The notes under the pieces are model-generated. The model searched no databases. It was not told the DNA's origin and saw only the letters and a program-made list of their open reading frames with translations. Shown piece by piece: positions 1-11,895 of a stretch of 64,000 nucleotides of DNA. The stretch comes from Sipunculus nudus (taxonomy: Eukaryota > Annelida > Sipuncula > Golfingiida > Sipunculidae). The translations under genes were made by a program, and so were the position numbers. The stretch covers positions 17,617,979 through 17,681,978 of the forward strand of contig CM049321.1 of NCBI GenBank assembly GCA_026874595.1. The letters run 5' to 3'. Positions within the stretch are counted from its first letter, which is position 1, and the number at the start of each line of letters is the position of its first letter.

Positions 1-1127
1 GTTCCATTCAATGCTGAACACCACATATAAACAGGGGTAATTTGGTTAGCGGTCTTTCCCATAGTTAGGGTTACATGTGTATGTTTCTGATTTCCTATTA
101 TTTAATTTTGACATATAACATTTTGGATAACAATGTTTTAATACACAATCTTATGATTACAGACCAAACTATAAATCTTCCTTGAATTAAATACGTCTAG
201 TTGAGAAACATGGGATTCTCCTACCCTGCATGGAAGCAACTTTAATGTGTGTGATGATTGCAGTAAGAATTTATACTTTCATTTCTGTGGATATTTGTGA
301 AAAATCAGGATAATTATGCACCATTTGTATTCGCAGTACACATTGTATTTATAGTTTAACTTTAGGGTCTTGAGGAAGACCAGGCTTGGACAGGTCACCT
401 GGGATGGAAGAGATTCCTGGTCATCTAGTTTGACAATATAAACGTGTGGCTGAGGTTCTCTGTATTCAAATGTAATTTACTTAACATCATTTATATATTT
501 CTCTTTGCTTATCTTGTATTTTAAGCAGGCAATGTACCTAACTGGATATAATAATAAAATAAGTTGTAAGGTATTACTGTGTGACTCAAGCATATTTTTA
601 GGAGGAGGAAGGTTCCTCTATCTATACTATACCACTAATGCATGCCATATACGTATCCCGATTCAATCATATACACGCATGCGCAGACACGGAAACAAAG
701 CGTAATGTGATAAAAACAGTAATAATTACATCATTACCTGAATTTGCTTCGGTTAAGAATGATTCCTTACTTTGAAAACAAACATAGAGTCTTTTAATTA
801 GAATTGGTTAAATCAAACCCCGGTCATCTAACAGAGACAGCTGTCGATATACCATCATATCCCACAACTAGTACTACTATACCAATGGGCCTGGTTATGG
901 CACACTTATGCATGCATGTGTACCTGAGTGAGTGTGCAGGTTGTTTGTCTTTTAAGTGATTGAGTATTATATTTTACATCTCATACATGTAAGGAGGTAA
1001 TGACGCAGGTCCAGGCAATTGACTTCCTTCGGTCTATGTGTTACAGTGGTATAGAGGCAAAGCGTCTGAGAGATATGAAAAATATCAACAACACCTTGTA
1101 GTATGGCTAGAAAAGCAGAAAATCTGT
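1..1127. other. AT-rich non-coding stretch
   Basis: No convincing exon, RNA gene or repeat family member is visible. Short open frames are at chance level. A GCATGCGCA match to the NRF1 palindrome lies at 678-686, which by itself carries little weight. Confidence 0.5.
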
Positions 1128-1795
1128 ATGTACTTTGGCCTTTTCCTATGGATGTTATTGTCCTTTGGCACTTGTTCGCGGACATTATTGCACTTTGGCA
1201 TTTTACCGTGGACATCATCGTCCCTGGCACTTGTCCGTGAATGTTATTGTACTTTGGCATTTGTCCGTGGGAGTTACTGTCGTTTGGCATTGTTCTTGGA
1301 CACTATCGTCTATCGGCACTTGTCCGTGAATATAATTGAACTTTGGCAGTTTTCCGTGGATATTATCCTTTGGCATTTCCCTCTGGACATAAGTGTCGTG
1401 GGGCATTTCTCCGTGTTGAACATTTTTGGCATTTGTCCGTGCATGGATGTTTTGTCCTATTGGCATTTCTCCTAGGGTGTTTTTGTCCTATTGATATTTG
1501 TTCGTGGCTGTTATTGTCGTTTGGCATTGGCACGTAGACATTACTATCCTTTGATATTTGTCTATGACACATTGTCCTTTGCCATTTGTTCGTGGACATT
1601 ATTGTCCATTGGTGTATTTCCTTAGACGTAATTGTCTTTGTTTTTGTCCGTGGATGTTAATGTACTTTCGCCTTTATCTGTTGGCACTATTGTCGTTTGT
1701 TAAGTGCCCTTAGGTGCTATTCTATGGCATTTGTCCGTGGTCGCTATATTCTGCGGTATTAGTCGTGGGATCTTTTGTCCTCTTTCATTATACCC
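1128..1795 (+). repeat. Degenerate 30-bp minisatellite
   Basis: About 22 diverged copies of a roughly 30-bp unit run head to tail. Core phrases such as TTTGGCATTTGTCCGTGGA followed by CATTATTGTC recur throughout, for example near 1190, 1255, 1420, 1565 and 1725. Copies differ by substitutions and small indels, so the array is old. Because 30 is a multiple of three and the consensus has few stops, overlapping open frames appear on both strands, the longest 145 codons at 1038-1475. They encode only repeated Trp/Phe/His-rich peptides and I do not treat them as genes. Confidence 0.85.
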
Positions 1796-3235
1796 AGGGA
1801 TTCTGCATGGGGCAAGCCGTAGTCATTCGGTCATGACATTGTCTAATGCCTATGAATGATACAGAAGTCTGATAAACTATCAGTAAATAAGTAACCAATC
1901 CTAAACCAGACTCAATATAACTACATCTAATAAGGGTAGCTGGACAAAATATTTACTGACAAACGCAAGTTCACAGATGTGCAGCAATGAGATATTGATA
2001 ATACATGTGTAAAGGTGAAAAATGTGTCAAGAATACTTAGATGACATTTAGGAATATACAACTCACGTCAAAAATAAGAACATTTCACCTTCTTCTTTTA
2101 ATTCCTTTACTCTATTACTTATGTATTAAATAAATACGTATACATGATTGATTTCCTGTGAACGTTTTCTTTATTTGACTATGAAGTTGACATCATATTA
2201 TTCAGTCATGTTTCATAATACAAACATAATGTTAAATTAAATAACACAAATGCTTGATACCTTTTACCATGTTCATACTCGCATTCATTATACATTTCAT
2301 ATAAATTGAATTTAAGACAATGCATATGTCGATTAAGTCGTCATTAATGTTATTCAGTACTTTTGAATGTTTAAATAAAAACATATGAATAATTTAGTGC
2401 TTAAGTTGAGAAAGATTTCTTTGGTTTATTGAAAATATCTGCGTGAGTGAAGAATATAATGATAGTTTGGGAGGGATTATAATATTTTGCTTGTCATTTG
2501 GGGGAGGGGGAGTTGTCGGGAGCAGATTTGTGCGGTTGGACATTTTATTGGAGGGGGGGGGGGGGGGGGGGTGTTCTTCCGTCAATACGCATTTTGATTG
2601 TCAACATAACATTTTCTCAGAAAGGCCCATACGTTAAATCATTTGTATTCTTTATTGGATAAGAAAATTTCTTTAATTGTTACATGACACAAATAAGGTA
2701 CATAACGTAACATCACCACGACGTTAGAAAGTTTGATGGAACCATTAAAGTGTACCCTTTATATTTTCAGCCTTGGGCATTGTTTTTACAATTTATTTTC
2801 TGTAGAAATATTTGAGGACGTAACTTTTTAATGCTGATATAACTTGAAGTCATCCCTGAATCCAGTGGTTAAAATGCAGGGGCGGATACATGGCCTTGGT
2901 ATAGAGGGGGGGGGGGGGGTCTGTTCAGAAAGTGCTAATAAACTGTAGGTGTAGCTCTCGCATGCAGAAATATAGGGAAAAACGGTACAAGACTCAAAAC
3001 GCCCACTCTGCTTTTCGCTATAAAGCACATACTATATTCTATTTTTCATTTTTTGTTGGTCTTTACAGAGGGTATAAATCTACCACTGCAAAGGGTCCAA
3101 GCGATAATTACTTCACTACTATATATATATGTTCATATCTTTTAGACCATCTGAACTTAGTTTTACGCAAAAGCATATGAGTTACAAATACGGTGGCAGG
3201 CATTGCAGAGTTGATGTATACACAATTTCATTCAA
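1796..3235. other. AT-rich non-coding stretch with two poly(G) runs
   Basis: The stretch is mostly AT-rich and featureless. Two pure G runs stand out, 2553-2571 (19 G) and 2906-2919 (14 G). Open frames across them exist only because G runs contain no stops. Confidence 0.6.
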
Positions 3236-3239
3236 CACG

Positions 3240-3258
3240 CAGCGCCACCTGCAAGGCC
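3240..3258 (-). promoter_or_regulatory. CTCF-like motif
   Basis: The + strand reads CAGCGCCACCTGCAAGGCC. Its AGCGCCACCTGC core is the reverse complement of the CTCF core GCAGGTGGCGCT. One extra base disturbs the flank. A closer match lies at 20355-20373. The call is by motif only. Confidence 0.3.
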
Positions 3259-3589
3259 TATTTATAATAATAAGATTATATATTTATGTTTATGGTCTTA
3301 TTTGAAGCTCAGTTATTGGCAGACTGACGTCAATGAACGGTGATCAAGTTGAAATATCTTAAATACAATCTGTGATTAATTATCGTGGGGAATGTTAACT
3401 ATAAATAATCGGTATATGCTTTAATTATAACAACGGTATAATAAACTAGTAATGATGTATACTACAGACCACAAAAAAGAGTCAAGTATTGCTATAGTGG
3501 ATACCAGGGCTGTATATGCATGCAGGTATTGAGACTGCTGGAGCGTTAACCGTCACCACAGAGTGAAGCATTAATTGATTTTCTATTAA

Positions 3590-4345
3590 ATGACTCACGC
3601 TAGCAGTGACTGGTGGTCAGCGGCGGCAGACAGCTGTCAAATACCTCCGGAAACGAGCTGAATATCAAAGGTTTACCACAATATCCAACGCACGCCAAGA
3701 CGTGTACACCTGGTGTAACGCCATATGGTAACAACATGACAACGCACGTACAACACTAAACACCTTTTCTTTGCCTATAACAACATGGGCTTTTAGATGT
3801 AAATACAGCAAAGATCATTTGCACCGGCGTGACCCGCTGGTTTTTCTGTTGAAATTCGGGGTGTGGCCACCGTGGTAACATATGTAGAAATAACTACGGG
3901 TCGCCCCCCGAAATGCCTGTTGCTACTAAAGACCTATTATTACCCCTCCCGCCCCTTGGGACCATAATATGACCCCGTGAGGTCATCCCCTGGCGGTCAG
4001 AAGAAAGCCCGCATCAAAGACCTACGAATGGCTTTTGGCCAGGGTGAAATGGTACGGGGCTGGTCGCGGAGCGCAGTGTTTACAGCGGGAGGCTGATCCA
4101 TCAACTGGAATGTCAACATTGCTTGTACATTTCGGGTTCCTTCTTTGTGTCTTGGGGGCGGTGTCTTTGAAGTAAGCGACTTTAAAAGAGCTGCGTGTCT
4201 GCCGTATTTGCCTGGCACAAAGAGCGAGGCTTTCCCCGCCTCTTTGAAGTGCGGGACTACAGAAGACTTCCCCCTTAAAATCTGCGGATGTGAGCGGCCG
4301 AATCAAACGGCTTGGCCGGCTTTTTTACGCCGCAACTTGTACCCT
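3590..4345. promoter_or_regulatory. GC- and CpG-richer patch, possible regulatory or promoter region
   Basis: Base composition shifts clearly to higher GC and more CpG than the flanks. Motifs that can be read include GACAGCTGTC at 3629-3638 (E-box inside a near TALE/MEIS palindrome), GGGGTGTGGCC near 3859 (KLF-like), and TGACCCCGTGAGGTCA at 3970-3985, an everted pair of nuclear-receptor half sites. Short frames are open on both strands (for example 4022-4306 minus and 4145-4375 plus) but show no domain I recognise. The patch could also be an old transposon. Confidence 0.3.
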
Positions 4346-5251
4346 TTTGATTTCTTTAGATACGGAGTCCTTTGATGACGGCTTGATTTGACGGTTCTCT
4401 GATGTCTGGGTCCTCGCAGCTGTTGTGTTAACGACCCGAATTGATCAGACACCAGTCGAGGCCAACCCTAAAGCCGACCCGTGGCGGGGATGGCAACACG
4501 AGGCCAATACACCATCCCATCGGAAACCACCGCTGATCGATACAGGAAAAACATATATATACCAAAAACATACAAACCCACATATGTTCAATCATCTGTC
4601 CCTTGCGTCTCTCAAGCAGACGCAAATGAGATATGAATATAGAAGATTCGTGCAAAGAACATACTCAAGCAACAGTAATGTTCACCATGGTATTTTTTTT
4701 TCCATATTATATAACACATTGAAAAGAAAGAAAACTCCATTATCACCCTCGTATACGAAACTAACGCAGATATTGGCAGCTGCTCTACGCAATGCTGGTT
4801 GTAACTCTTCACTGATGAGAACCTCTGGAACAACACGCACTGCAGAGGGCACAGTCCAGATTTAAAAGATTCTTTTAACTTCCTCATTAGCCAAAGTCCA
4901 CGTAGACAAACTCCCGTCCCCTCAACTCCAACCCCTGAAAGCCATAACTTAGTGCTAAACGTAAAGTCTTACTCCTAATGCAGTCATTTAACAATTATAA
5001 TTTAGCTGCATATTTTATGCATTTCTCCTTTTTATTTGATACAGTGTATTTTATAATCTGAAATATGCTTGAGGAAATAAAAATAATTGAACGAGCATTT
5101 TATCTGTATACATATGAACAAGTTCTATAGACATCGAATTAAGGCTAAGATTAATCCTCCCCCCCCCCCCTCCCCCTCCCACCTACCAAAAAAAGCCTAG
5201 TGTACGTTAACACGTTCCGACAGGACACAACATATCATGGATGTTTTTAAT
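4346..5251. other. Non-coding stretch with a weak minus-strand open segment
   Basis: A minus-strand frame is open from about 4863 down to 4692 without a start codon. Its first half reads like protein (TVPSAVRVVPEVLISEELQ, then further Ala/Arg-rich residues) before becoming AT-rich. A 146-codon frame on the plus strand (4425-4865) overlaps it. I recognise neither. A C-rich run (5159-5170, 12 C) follows. Confidence 0.3.
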
Positions 5252-5745
5252 CTTGTTCGTTTTAAGTGTTCACGTTCCCTCAATGTATTCACAGACAGAT
5301 TTTATAGTCATGTTCATGTTTTGTGGTCACGTTCGTTTCATGTGGTCACATTCATATCATGTATTCACAGACATATTTTACAGACACGTTCATATATTGT
5401 AGTCAAGTTCGTATCATGTGGTCACGTTCACATATTTTATTCACAGACAAATTTTATAGTCACGTTTTCGTATTGTTATCACGTTCACGTGGTTATTTTC
5501 ACATCGTGTTCTCGCAGACAGATTATAGATACGTTCATGTTTTGTAGTCACGTTTGTATCATGTGGTCACGTTCACATCTTGTATTCAAAGTCAAAATTT
5601 TATAGTCACATTCATGTTTTGTAGTCACGTTCATATCATCTGGTCACGTTTACATCTTGTATCCACGGACAGATTTTATAGTCACGTTCTTGTATTGTAG
5701 TCACGTTCATGTCTTGTAGTCATTTTCATATATTTTAATTACATT
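5252..5745 (+). repeat. Higher-order minisatellite, ~76-bp unit made of ~19-bp subunits
   Basis: Six copies of a 71-77 bp unit begin at about 5293, 5369, 5445, 5516, 5590 and 5667, preceded by a partial copy. Each opens with a variant of AGACAGATTTTATAGTCAC. It then repeats a roughly 19-bp phrase (GTTCATGTTTTGTAGTCAC and variants) about three more times, giving 4 x 19 = 76. The nested periodicity means the 19-mer duplicated first and the 76-mer was then amplified. Open frames at 5237-5605 are by-products. Confidence 0.85.
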
Positions 5746-7594
5746 TATATCATGTTATCATTCTTGTCATTAAGTCATAACATTTTAACTGGTTTTCCAG
5801 ATTAACATGTTTTGTATAGATTTCTTCTCTTCATAGATCAGAAAAAAAAGTCAGATGCAAAAAGTTTTATTCCATCAGGCCGGCTCTTTCGCCATTTCTA
5901 AATTTCTTCTTTTTTCTAAACCTTCATTTCCACTCAGATCTCTTCACACATGTGAACGTTTGTTTGCTGATGTTGTTTTAAACTATACGGGTAAACCATA
6001 AGAATTAAAGGACAATAATGATAACTATAATAATGAGGAGAAGAAGACAAGGGGAAAGAGGAGTAAAAGCTATTATAATAAATAAAACTATAAAGAAAAT
6101 TATCGAAATAAATATTCAGTGTTTAGTTACCATTCTAATCAAAATGGTTTCTTGAACGTCTGTTTCGTAGGCACTTTACGATCACCCAATAAACATAACA
6201 AAGATAGGATGAGAGAATGTAATTATTATACTGCCCCCCCCCCCCCCCGCTCGTCTGATGGATGTTTATTAGGAACACAGGGCGAGCGTTGCACGCTTAA
6301 TTCTTAGGGAAACTGTTAACTACAATTCAATTATTTGCTTATATTCTATAATATTCAGGCGATATCTTGTAAAGATTGTTGGAATAAAGAAAATCGGCTC
6401 TGGTACGGTTTGATTTATATACCTTTTTTGACCAAAAATTGAACAATAAGTGGTTAATACCGGAAAAAAAACAGAACCGGCTTTTACATCATGATGTATT
6501 TAAACTACCCTGCATTTCAACCTATAATTTCAAAATGATTCTACAGTGTGTGAGGGGTAAGACCCCTCATTCACCTGCCCGACCCCCTTTTTGTATTCTG
6601 AAATCCTGTACCAGCCATGGAACGAATACTGTCTGTCCGTACTCCGCTGGTACAGCTGCTAAATACTCAAACAGAAGCTTCGTATAACTATACCACGTAA
6701 CCTTTTAAAGGGTTTTGTTTTATGATTATTATAAAAAAAAACTTTCGTTTATATTAAAATAGTTGGAAATGATAGTTTTCCCACAAGTCTAATGACTAAT
6801 ATTTCTTTTCAATTTAATAATTTTGATTATTTCTTTAACACAATACAACACAAGAAACAATTTTACCGATCAAACAGCTCTATACGCTGATTCCTGCACG
6901 GACGATGCAGATATGCATAAGACGCCTGGGACCTCTTTGACATCAAAGGGGTCTTGTTTGTGAGACATAAACAGATCAGGCGCCCACATATCCGCCGCTA
7001 ACACCACTAAATCCAATCCCACGCCCACAATTCACGTACACATTCCTGCAGGCACAGTCGTTTCCAAACAACCAGGTCACGATAAAACACAATGTAGCAT
7101 GTCCTAAGTATATTATGGTGTATTTTATACTTTTCTATGTATCCCTTTTATAAATCATCTTCCGACTACATATTTATATATATGCTAACCTCACTCGGTG
7201 ATTTTTTTTTTTATTTTTGCGAAAAAGAGTAAGAATAATATAGTATGCCATAATTATTTGCTGGTTTGTAATTCATATCAGATTTATGTTTTTGTATATA
7301 TGTACATTATGTAAGTATCAATTTTGCAGATTTCATCATTTTATGTAATATGACATTATTTTATCGTTACAATTTTTTGTAAACTTGATTCAATGAAGAG
7401 GCTAAATGTAATTAGTAATTTGAACAAATAAATACGTAACAAGAAAACCGTTGGTATTCATGAATTGGATTGGAATTAAATTGAAACTGGGAAATGGAAT
7501 TTCCAGGATTACAATTCAAAGGATTCAATGGAGGCGGATTTTCAGTTTTGAGTGCGAGTTCACATGTATTCTTTTGTGTTGCATCATTATTCAT
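5746..7594. other. AT-rich stretch with a GC-richer island at 6880-7090
   Basis: A poly(C) run of 15 lies at 6234-6248. The 6880-7090 segment is richer in GC and holds CATCAAAGG at 6941-6949, a textbook TCF/LEF site, next to an ATGCATAA element. It could be a small conserved non-coding element, but nothing coding is seen. Confidence 0.35.
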
Positions 7595-7755
7595 AGCCTA
7601 ATGTTAAGATTAGCGGCTGTTTACCATGATATCAATGCATAGGATAGGTGAGCGCTGCAGCACATTCCTCCGTATGACTTGTATCACGACTCAAGTTATA
7701 GGTTTACCAGCCAAATATAAATGCCTACTGAGTCGAATGTAAATTCACGGCTACT
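7595..7755 (+). repeat. Dispersed repeat family E, copy 1
   Basis: This ~160-bp segment is homologous to segments at 24195-24345 and 34460-34615. Shared landmarks in order are GTTAAGATTA-like sequence, a GCATTCCT/CACATTCCTCC block, TATCACGACTCAAG, a TTACCAGCC block, and TGCCTACTGAGTCG. All three copies have the same orientation. No terminal repeats or tRNA boxes are evident, so the class is unknown. Confidence 0.65.
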
Positions 7756-9691
7756 CGGGAATGCATTTGAGAATAATTAAGAAATTGCATTTCCTTTACT
7801 AGAAATTTTTGCTACTCGTCATAAAAACTCTCCAACTGCGTTTTTTCTTTTCTCAAATCTAAATTCAAATGAAGAAAAAACAGATGTTAAGATTTTCTTC
7901 TGTTTTGCTCACCTTGTTTAACAGTCCCATTTTTCGAAGGGAAACAAGTGTATAAAGGGATCCTCAGCTTTCCTGAATAATTGTAAGAATGGGTTTAAAA
8001 CTGTATAATGAGTTTACTTTTGTTTGACCAAGGTTCTTGTTGGGCCGTTTTTTCCCTTTCCCGACCTCACGACCCTGGTTTACAGTGGTTTTAAATATCT
8101 TTTATATCCTGCTTAAATGGATGGCTTCATTTTTCATTTGCTTATATCTGGATAAAAGGATGGCTTAGTAAATGTAAAAAAACATGCACATATGGTCACC
8201 GTTTCTGCTCTAATAACTATTGGGTTTTTGTTCTTTCCATTCTAGATAACCATAAGAAATCATGCGCAGGTGCATCCGCAGTGTCCACTTCCACCTTCCA
8301 TCATCTAATACTAAATCTCAAAGGTATCTGCAGCTATCAGTATGAAATTTTGCAGAATTCATGATCATGTAATCGGATGTCAAACGAAGCACTATTTTTG
8401 ATCTGTATGTTCCTCACCATAATGTTCGTGTTGATTTTTTTAACACAAATCAGAGCGCATGCATAAGCTTTTGTCTTATGATTTGAATTGTGTAATTTTA
8501 TGATATGGCATGGATCAAATTATTTAGAAGATCGTGACTTCATGGAATTTTGAATTTCCCTTACCACAATGTTTGACTTGATTATATTTTGATATAAAAT
8601 GTAATATTTCTAACAAAAAATCAGAAACCAAAACAACTGGCATGTTCATATGTGGTATGTGGATGAAAGCTACAGACGGAGCAACCTTTGCAAGAAAACA
8701 TAGGACCTTCTACCAGATTATTCCCTGAAAATATTGACAATGTTCATATTCAGTGATTCAGATCCATCACAGACATTGGTGAAACCTGTATCTTTCCGTG
8801 ATAAAGTGCCGCTAGAGCGCCCATATCAAAGAGGTACCCGTAACAGGAAGTTCCACAACAATGAAGTTTTCTACATAATATCTACACTTCTTACGCAGTG
8901 TTTTCATGCAACATCGGCGCTATATTTCTCCTTCCCTTAATCCTCCGCTAGTTCTGGCATCGTTTGTCGGGTGTCCCCACCGGAGGCTGGCAGAGACCAA
9001 GAGTTGTAAGCAATCAGAACAGGTATCTGTTTGTGTAAATTAATGAATCTAACGTATTACTACTGCGTAACATGGTATCAATCTGTTTTAGTTAATAATA
9101 TCAGTAATTCAATTTGAACATCATTTGAAATTAGAGTAATATCCTCTCGGACTAAATATTGAACATCGCAAATCTGCTTCATTTCCATTTCTTTAGACTA
9201 GTAATAAAAACAGCAGCTGACAGGCGTAGTGTAGCAACATGAAGCCAACGCTATAGCGGACACGTATTTCAAATTCATGAATCACCGATAAACAGTTCCC
9301 CTTTTTTTCTGGGGAACGTATCGATCTTGGAGTATGCTGCGTATTGGAGTATTATATAGTAACATGTGCGAGGTGTACGGCTGACGGAAAATATTTCCAG
9401 ATGTTCTTATGAAATGATATTAATGGCAGGGAAATAACAAGCTTTTAAAGATATGACTGTATTTCTGATTGATTCTTTATTTGAATCAATAAAAGTTTCC
9501 ACTGTTCACCTGCATAAACAAAGATGAAGAAATACATCAATTCTAATTCAATGCGATTATCCGATCATGTTTGCTGAAATATCATCGCAGCTTGATTTAA
9601 AACTGGCTCTTACCAGGGTAATTCTAATAATTATAAATATGACTTGCGATCTCGTCATTATGAATGATGCTTAGGTACTTACGTTAAACCT
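7756..9691. other. AT-rich non-coding stretch
   Basis: No repeat family or coding signal is identified. A 68-codon frame at 8734-8940 has no recognisable features. Confidence 0.5.

Positions 9692-9753
<62 letters not shown>
9692..9753. repeat. (AT)n microsatellite
   Basis: This is a near-pure AT dinucleotide array broken by one C. It ends at the TA that serves as the target site of the adjoining MITE. Confidence 0.95.
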
Positions 9754-9756
<3 letters not shown>

Positions 9757-9939
9757 TGAAACCTCGTTGTGTGGAAGTTAAAGGGACCCTCAGGAAACTT
9801 CGACACATTCGAGGTTCGACACAAGCGGATTTTATTTGGTAATAATTTAACTACGAGTTTGTCCGGATAATCGAGTATGTTACTTCGACATAAACGGGGT
9901 ATTCGACTTATGCGAGTTCGACACAACGAGGTTTCACTG
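9754..9939 (-). mobile_element. Tigger/pogo-like MITE, copy 1
   Basis: The element is 186 bp and bounded by inverted repeats. It begins CAGTGAAACCTCGTTGTGT and ends with ACACAACGAGGTTTCACTG. A TA dinucleotide flanks each side (9752-9753 and 9940-9941), the expected target duplication of Tc1/mariner-type elements. The interior repeats the TTCGAC/GTCGAA word several times, as expected for subterminal transposase-binding sites. There is no coding capacity. It is inverted relative to the copies at 27594-27777 and 39813-39998. CAG termini and CCTCGTT-type ends are known for pogo/Tigger families, and the assignment rests on that. Confidence 0.85.
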
Positions 9940-9941
9940 TA

Positions 9942-11426
9942 TGTATATAGTATACGCTTAGGTATTATGTTGAACATAATATATACAATATACACTTGCT
10001 ATATATATCAAGATTTCACATGTTCACTCTCTTTAAAAAAAGAATGCATAAATAACATTTGATGTCGTATGCAATGTCCGTATGTCCAAGTGATCTCATC
10101 ATTATGTTATATGTGAAACATATAACGTTGATTATAAATGATAATTAGTGTTTGAAAATCAGCCATATTTAAGATCTATCACAACGGGTATTAAAAAAAG
10201 TGCTTAAATGGTTTATCACTCTGGGAGACCTTAAAATACCACCAACATAAAACGACCTGTAATATTCATGTCAAAGTCATCAACCTCGATATGCCGATGG
10301 AGGTTATATTACATGTTTTACCTAAGCACACAAACATCCCGTGTCCTGTAAACGGGTTTGGTTTCTTGTCCGTACTTAGTAGTGAAAGCAGATTAAAGCC
10401 AGATTTTCTGGCAAGAACCCACACAATACAAAAAATGCCTCGTCGTTTATGATAAGATTACTTAGGCCACTACAAGAAAACCATTGTTCAACTGAACCGC
10501 CGCTATATCATTTGTTAACAATGCAAAATTTTCATCCATATACTATATTAAACCTTCATCTGCATCATTCGTAAAATTGTCGTATAATAATAGTATCCTT
10601 CTTGCTAGCTGACAAATATAGACGTATTTGACTCTACTGGTAAATTAAAATAATAGATTGAAAAAAAGATAAATACCCGCTGGCTCCGTTTAGTTTTTTA
10701 CCTAAGCGATAGTAGAACATTTTTTTTTTTGGTGTTGCCTTGACATGTTTTCTTCTTAGATATTGAGAATAAATTTTAATAAATTTTGTGTCAAACTATG
10801 CCACAGGTGTTACTAACCCGAACACCCAGTTTCAGTTATCATCGATGGGGGTTGCTAGCTTGGTGGGACTGGTTTATTGGAAGGCATGAATAGCGTTCCC
10901 TACGTCCCTTACAAGAGGACATGGGAAAACTTTTCCTCTCATCACACTATAATTTCATAATCTGGGCCTGGTCCAAAAGAGAGTTATTCCGAGTTATTAA
11001 ACTTTCCTATACCTCTTGCCTCCAAACTCTTTTAGCAGATTGATTCTCGCCTTGACCTTCTCTTCGAAGTGCTCTCTTGTCTCATCCCCCGCCCTTATCG
11101 GTCCCTTTAGGCCTCCTTTCTCGAAACCGTTCATCGCGGCTGCAATTTATGCGTACACACTAAAATCCGGATGTCGCAGGTCGCATGTGGAATTTATGGG
11201 TATAGGGCTAATACAGTCAATATAATATATCATTTATTGCCAATATGGTTGTCAAGCAACTGATATGTGGCACAACTAAGAAAATAATAATATTAATAAT
11301 AATAGTATTAATAATACTGTGTAAAAAGCATATAATTAACGTCTAGAAAACATGTTAATGCTTTCATTATGCTTATTGAACTAACGCACTACACTGGGCA
11401 TGAATTAGTCCCTGAAACGATTTGTT
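9942..11426. other. AT-rich non-coding stretch
   Basis: No structure was recognised apart from TAA/TAATAA-rich sequence near 11280-11325. Confidence 0.5.
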
Positions 11427-11730
11427 TTACACATAATGAACTGCATGTATACGTCTTCCAGATTTCAACCCCCTGATTGCTCCATTCAACGCATGCTGAC
11501 TTCTCATCATGGTTTTAAACTTACTCAGTACCTTTAGACAATACATGCTTTCCAAGGTTTTTAAGTCTACACCAATAATACGTTCTGCATTTTTCCTCGT
11601 TCTTTCCAATCTTTCTTTGTTAGCGACACTCAAATTATTCCACCAGCAGATAATACTGAAGGTTACCACACTTTGTACAACAGATCTGTAAAACAAAGTA
11701 AGTATTTTCTTATCAGTACCAGGTACCGTG
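11427..11730 (-). pseudogene. LINE reverse transcriptase C-terminal fragment (L2/CR1-like)
   Basis: The minus strand encodes about 95 residues containing LFYRSVVQSV, TFSIICWWNNLSV, then KERLERTRKNAERIIG and, near the end, LKSGRRIHAVHYV. This order matches the region just after the reverse transcriptase catalytic core in Jockey-superfamily LINEs (L2/CR1 types): LFY-S-V-SV-TF, then a W-NLSV block, then a basic helix ending in IIG, then a terminal L-SGRR motif. The open frame can be followed upstream to about 11730 (GTDKKILTLFY) and then homology is lost. It is a 5'-truncated relic, as is usual for LINE insertions. No catalytic YxDD motif is present in the remaining piece. Confidence 0.75.
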
Positions 11731-11734
11731 TAAC

Positions 11735-11895
11735 CTGTCTATAAAGGTTTATAGACCACATGTCTAATAAGATCACTTGTCTGTGAATACCACCTTTGAG
11801 TTAACTTAAGTCAGCATTTATATTGGGTAAAACTGACTTGTCTAATAAGACCACTTTTGGCCAGTCCGAACGAGGGTTTCTATACAAAGATTTGG
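11735..11895. repeat. Degenerate MITE-like repeat
   Basis: A TGTCTAATAAGAYCACTT phrase occurs twice (11761-11778 and 11839-11856), alternating with CCTGTCTATAAAGG and CCACTTTTGGCCAGTCC. This vocabulary resembles short non-autonomous DNA elements known from many animals. The termini are too eroded to define. Confidence 0.4.

Noticed and set aside
1038-1475. 145-codon open frame
   Set aside because: It lies in the 30-bp minisatellite, and other frames and the opposite strand are equally open there.
5237-5605. 122-codon frame
   Set aside because: It is a by-product of the ~76-bp higher-order repeat and breaks with unit indels.
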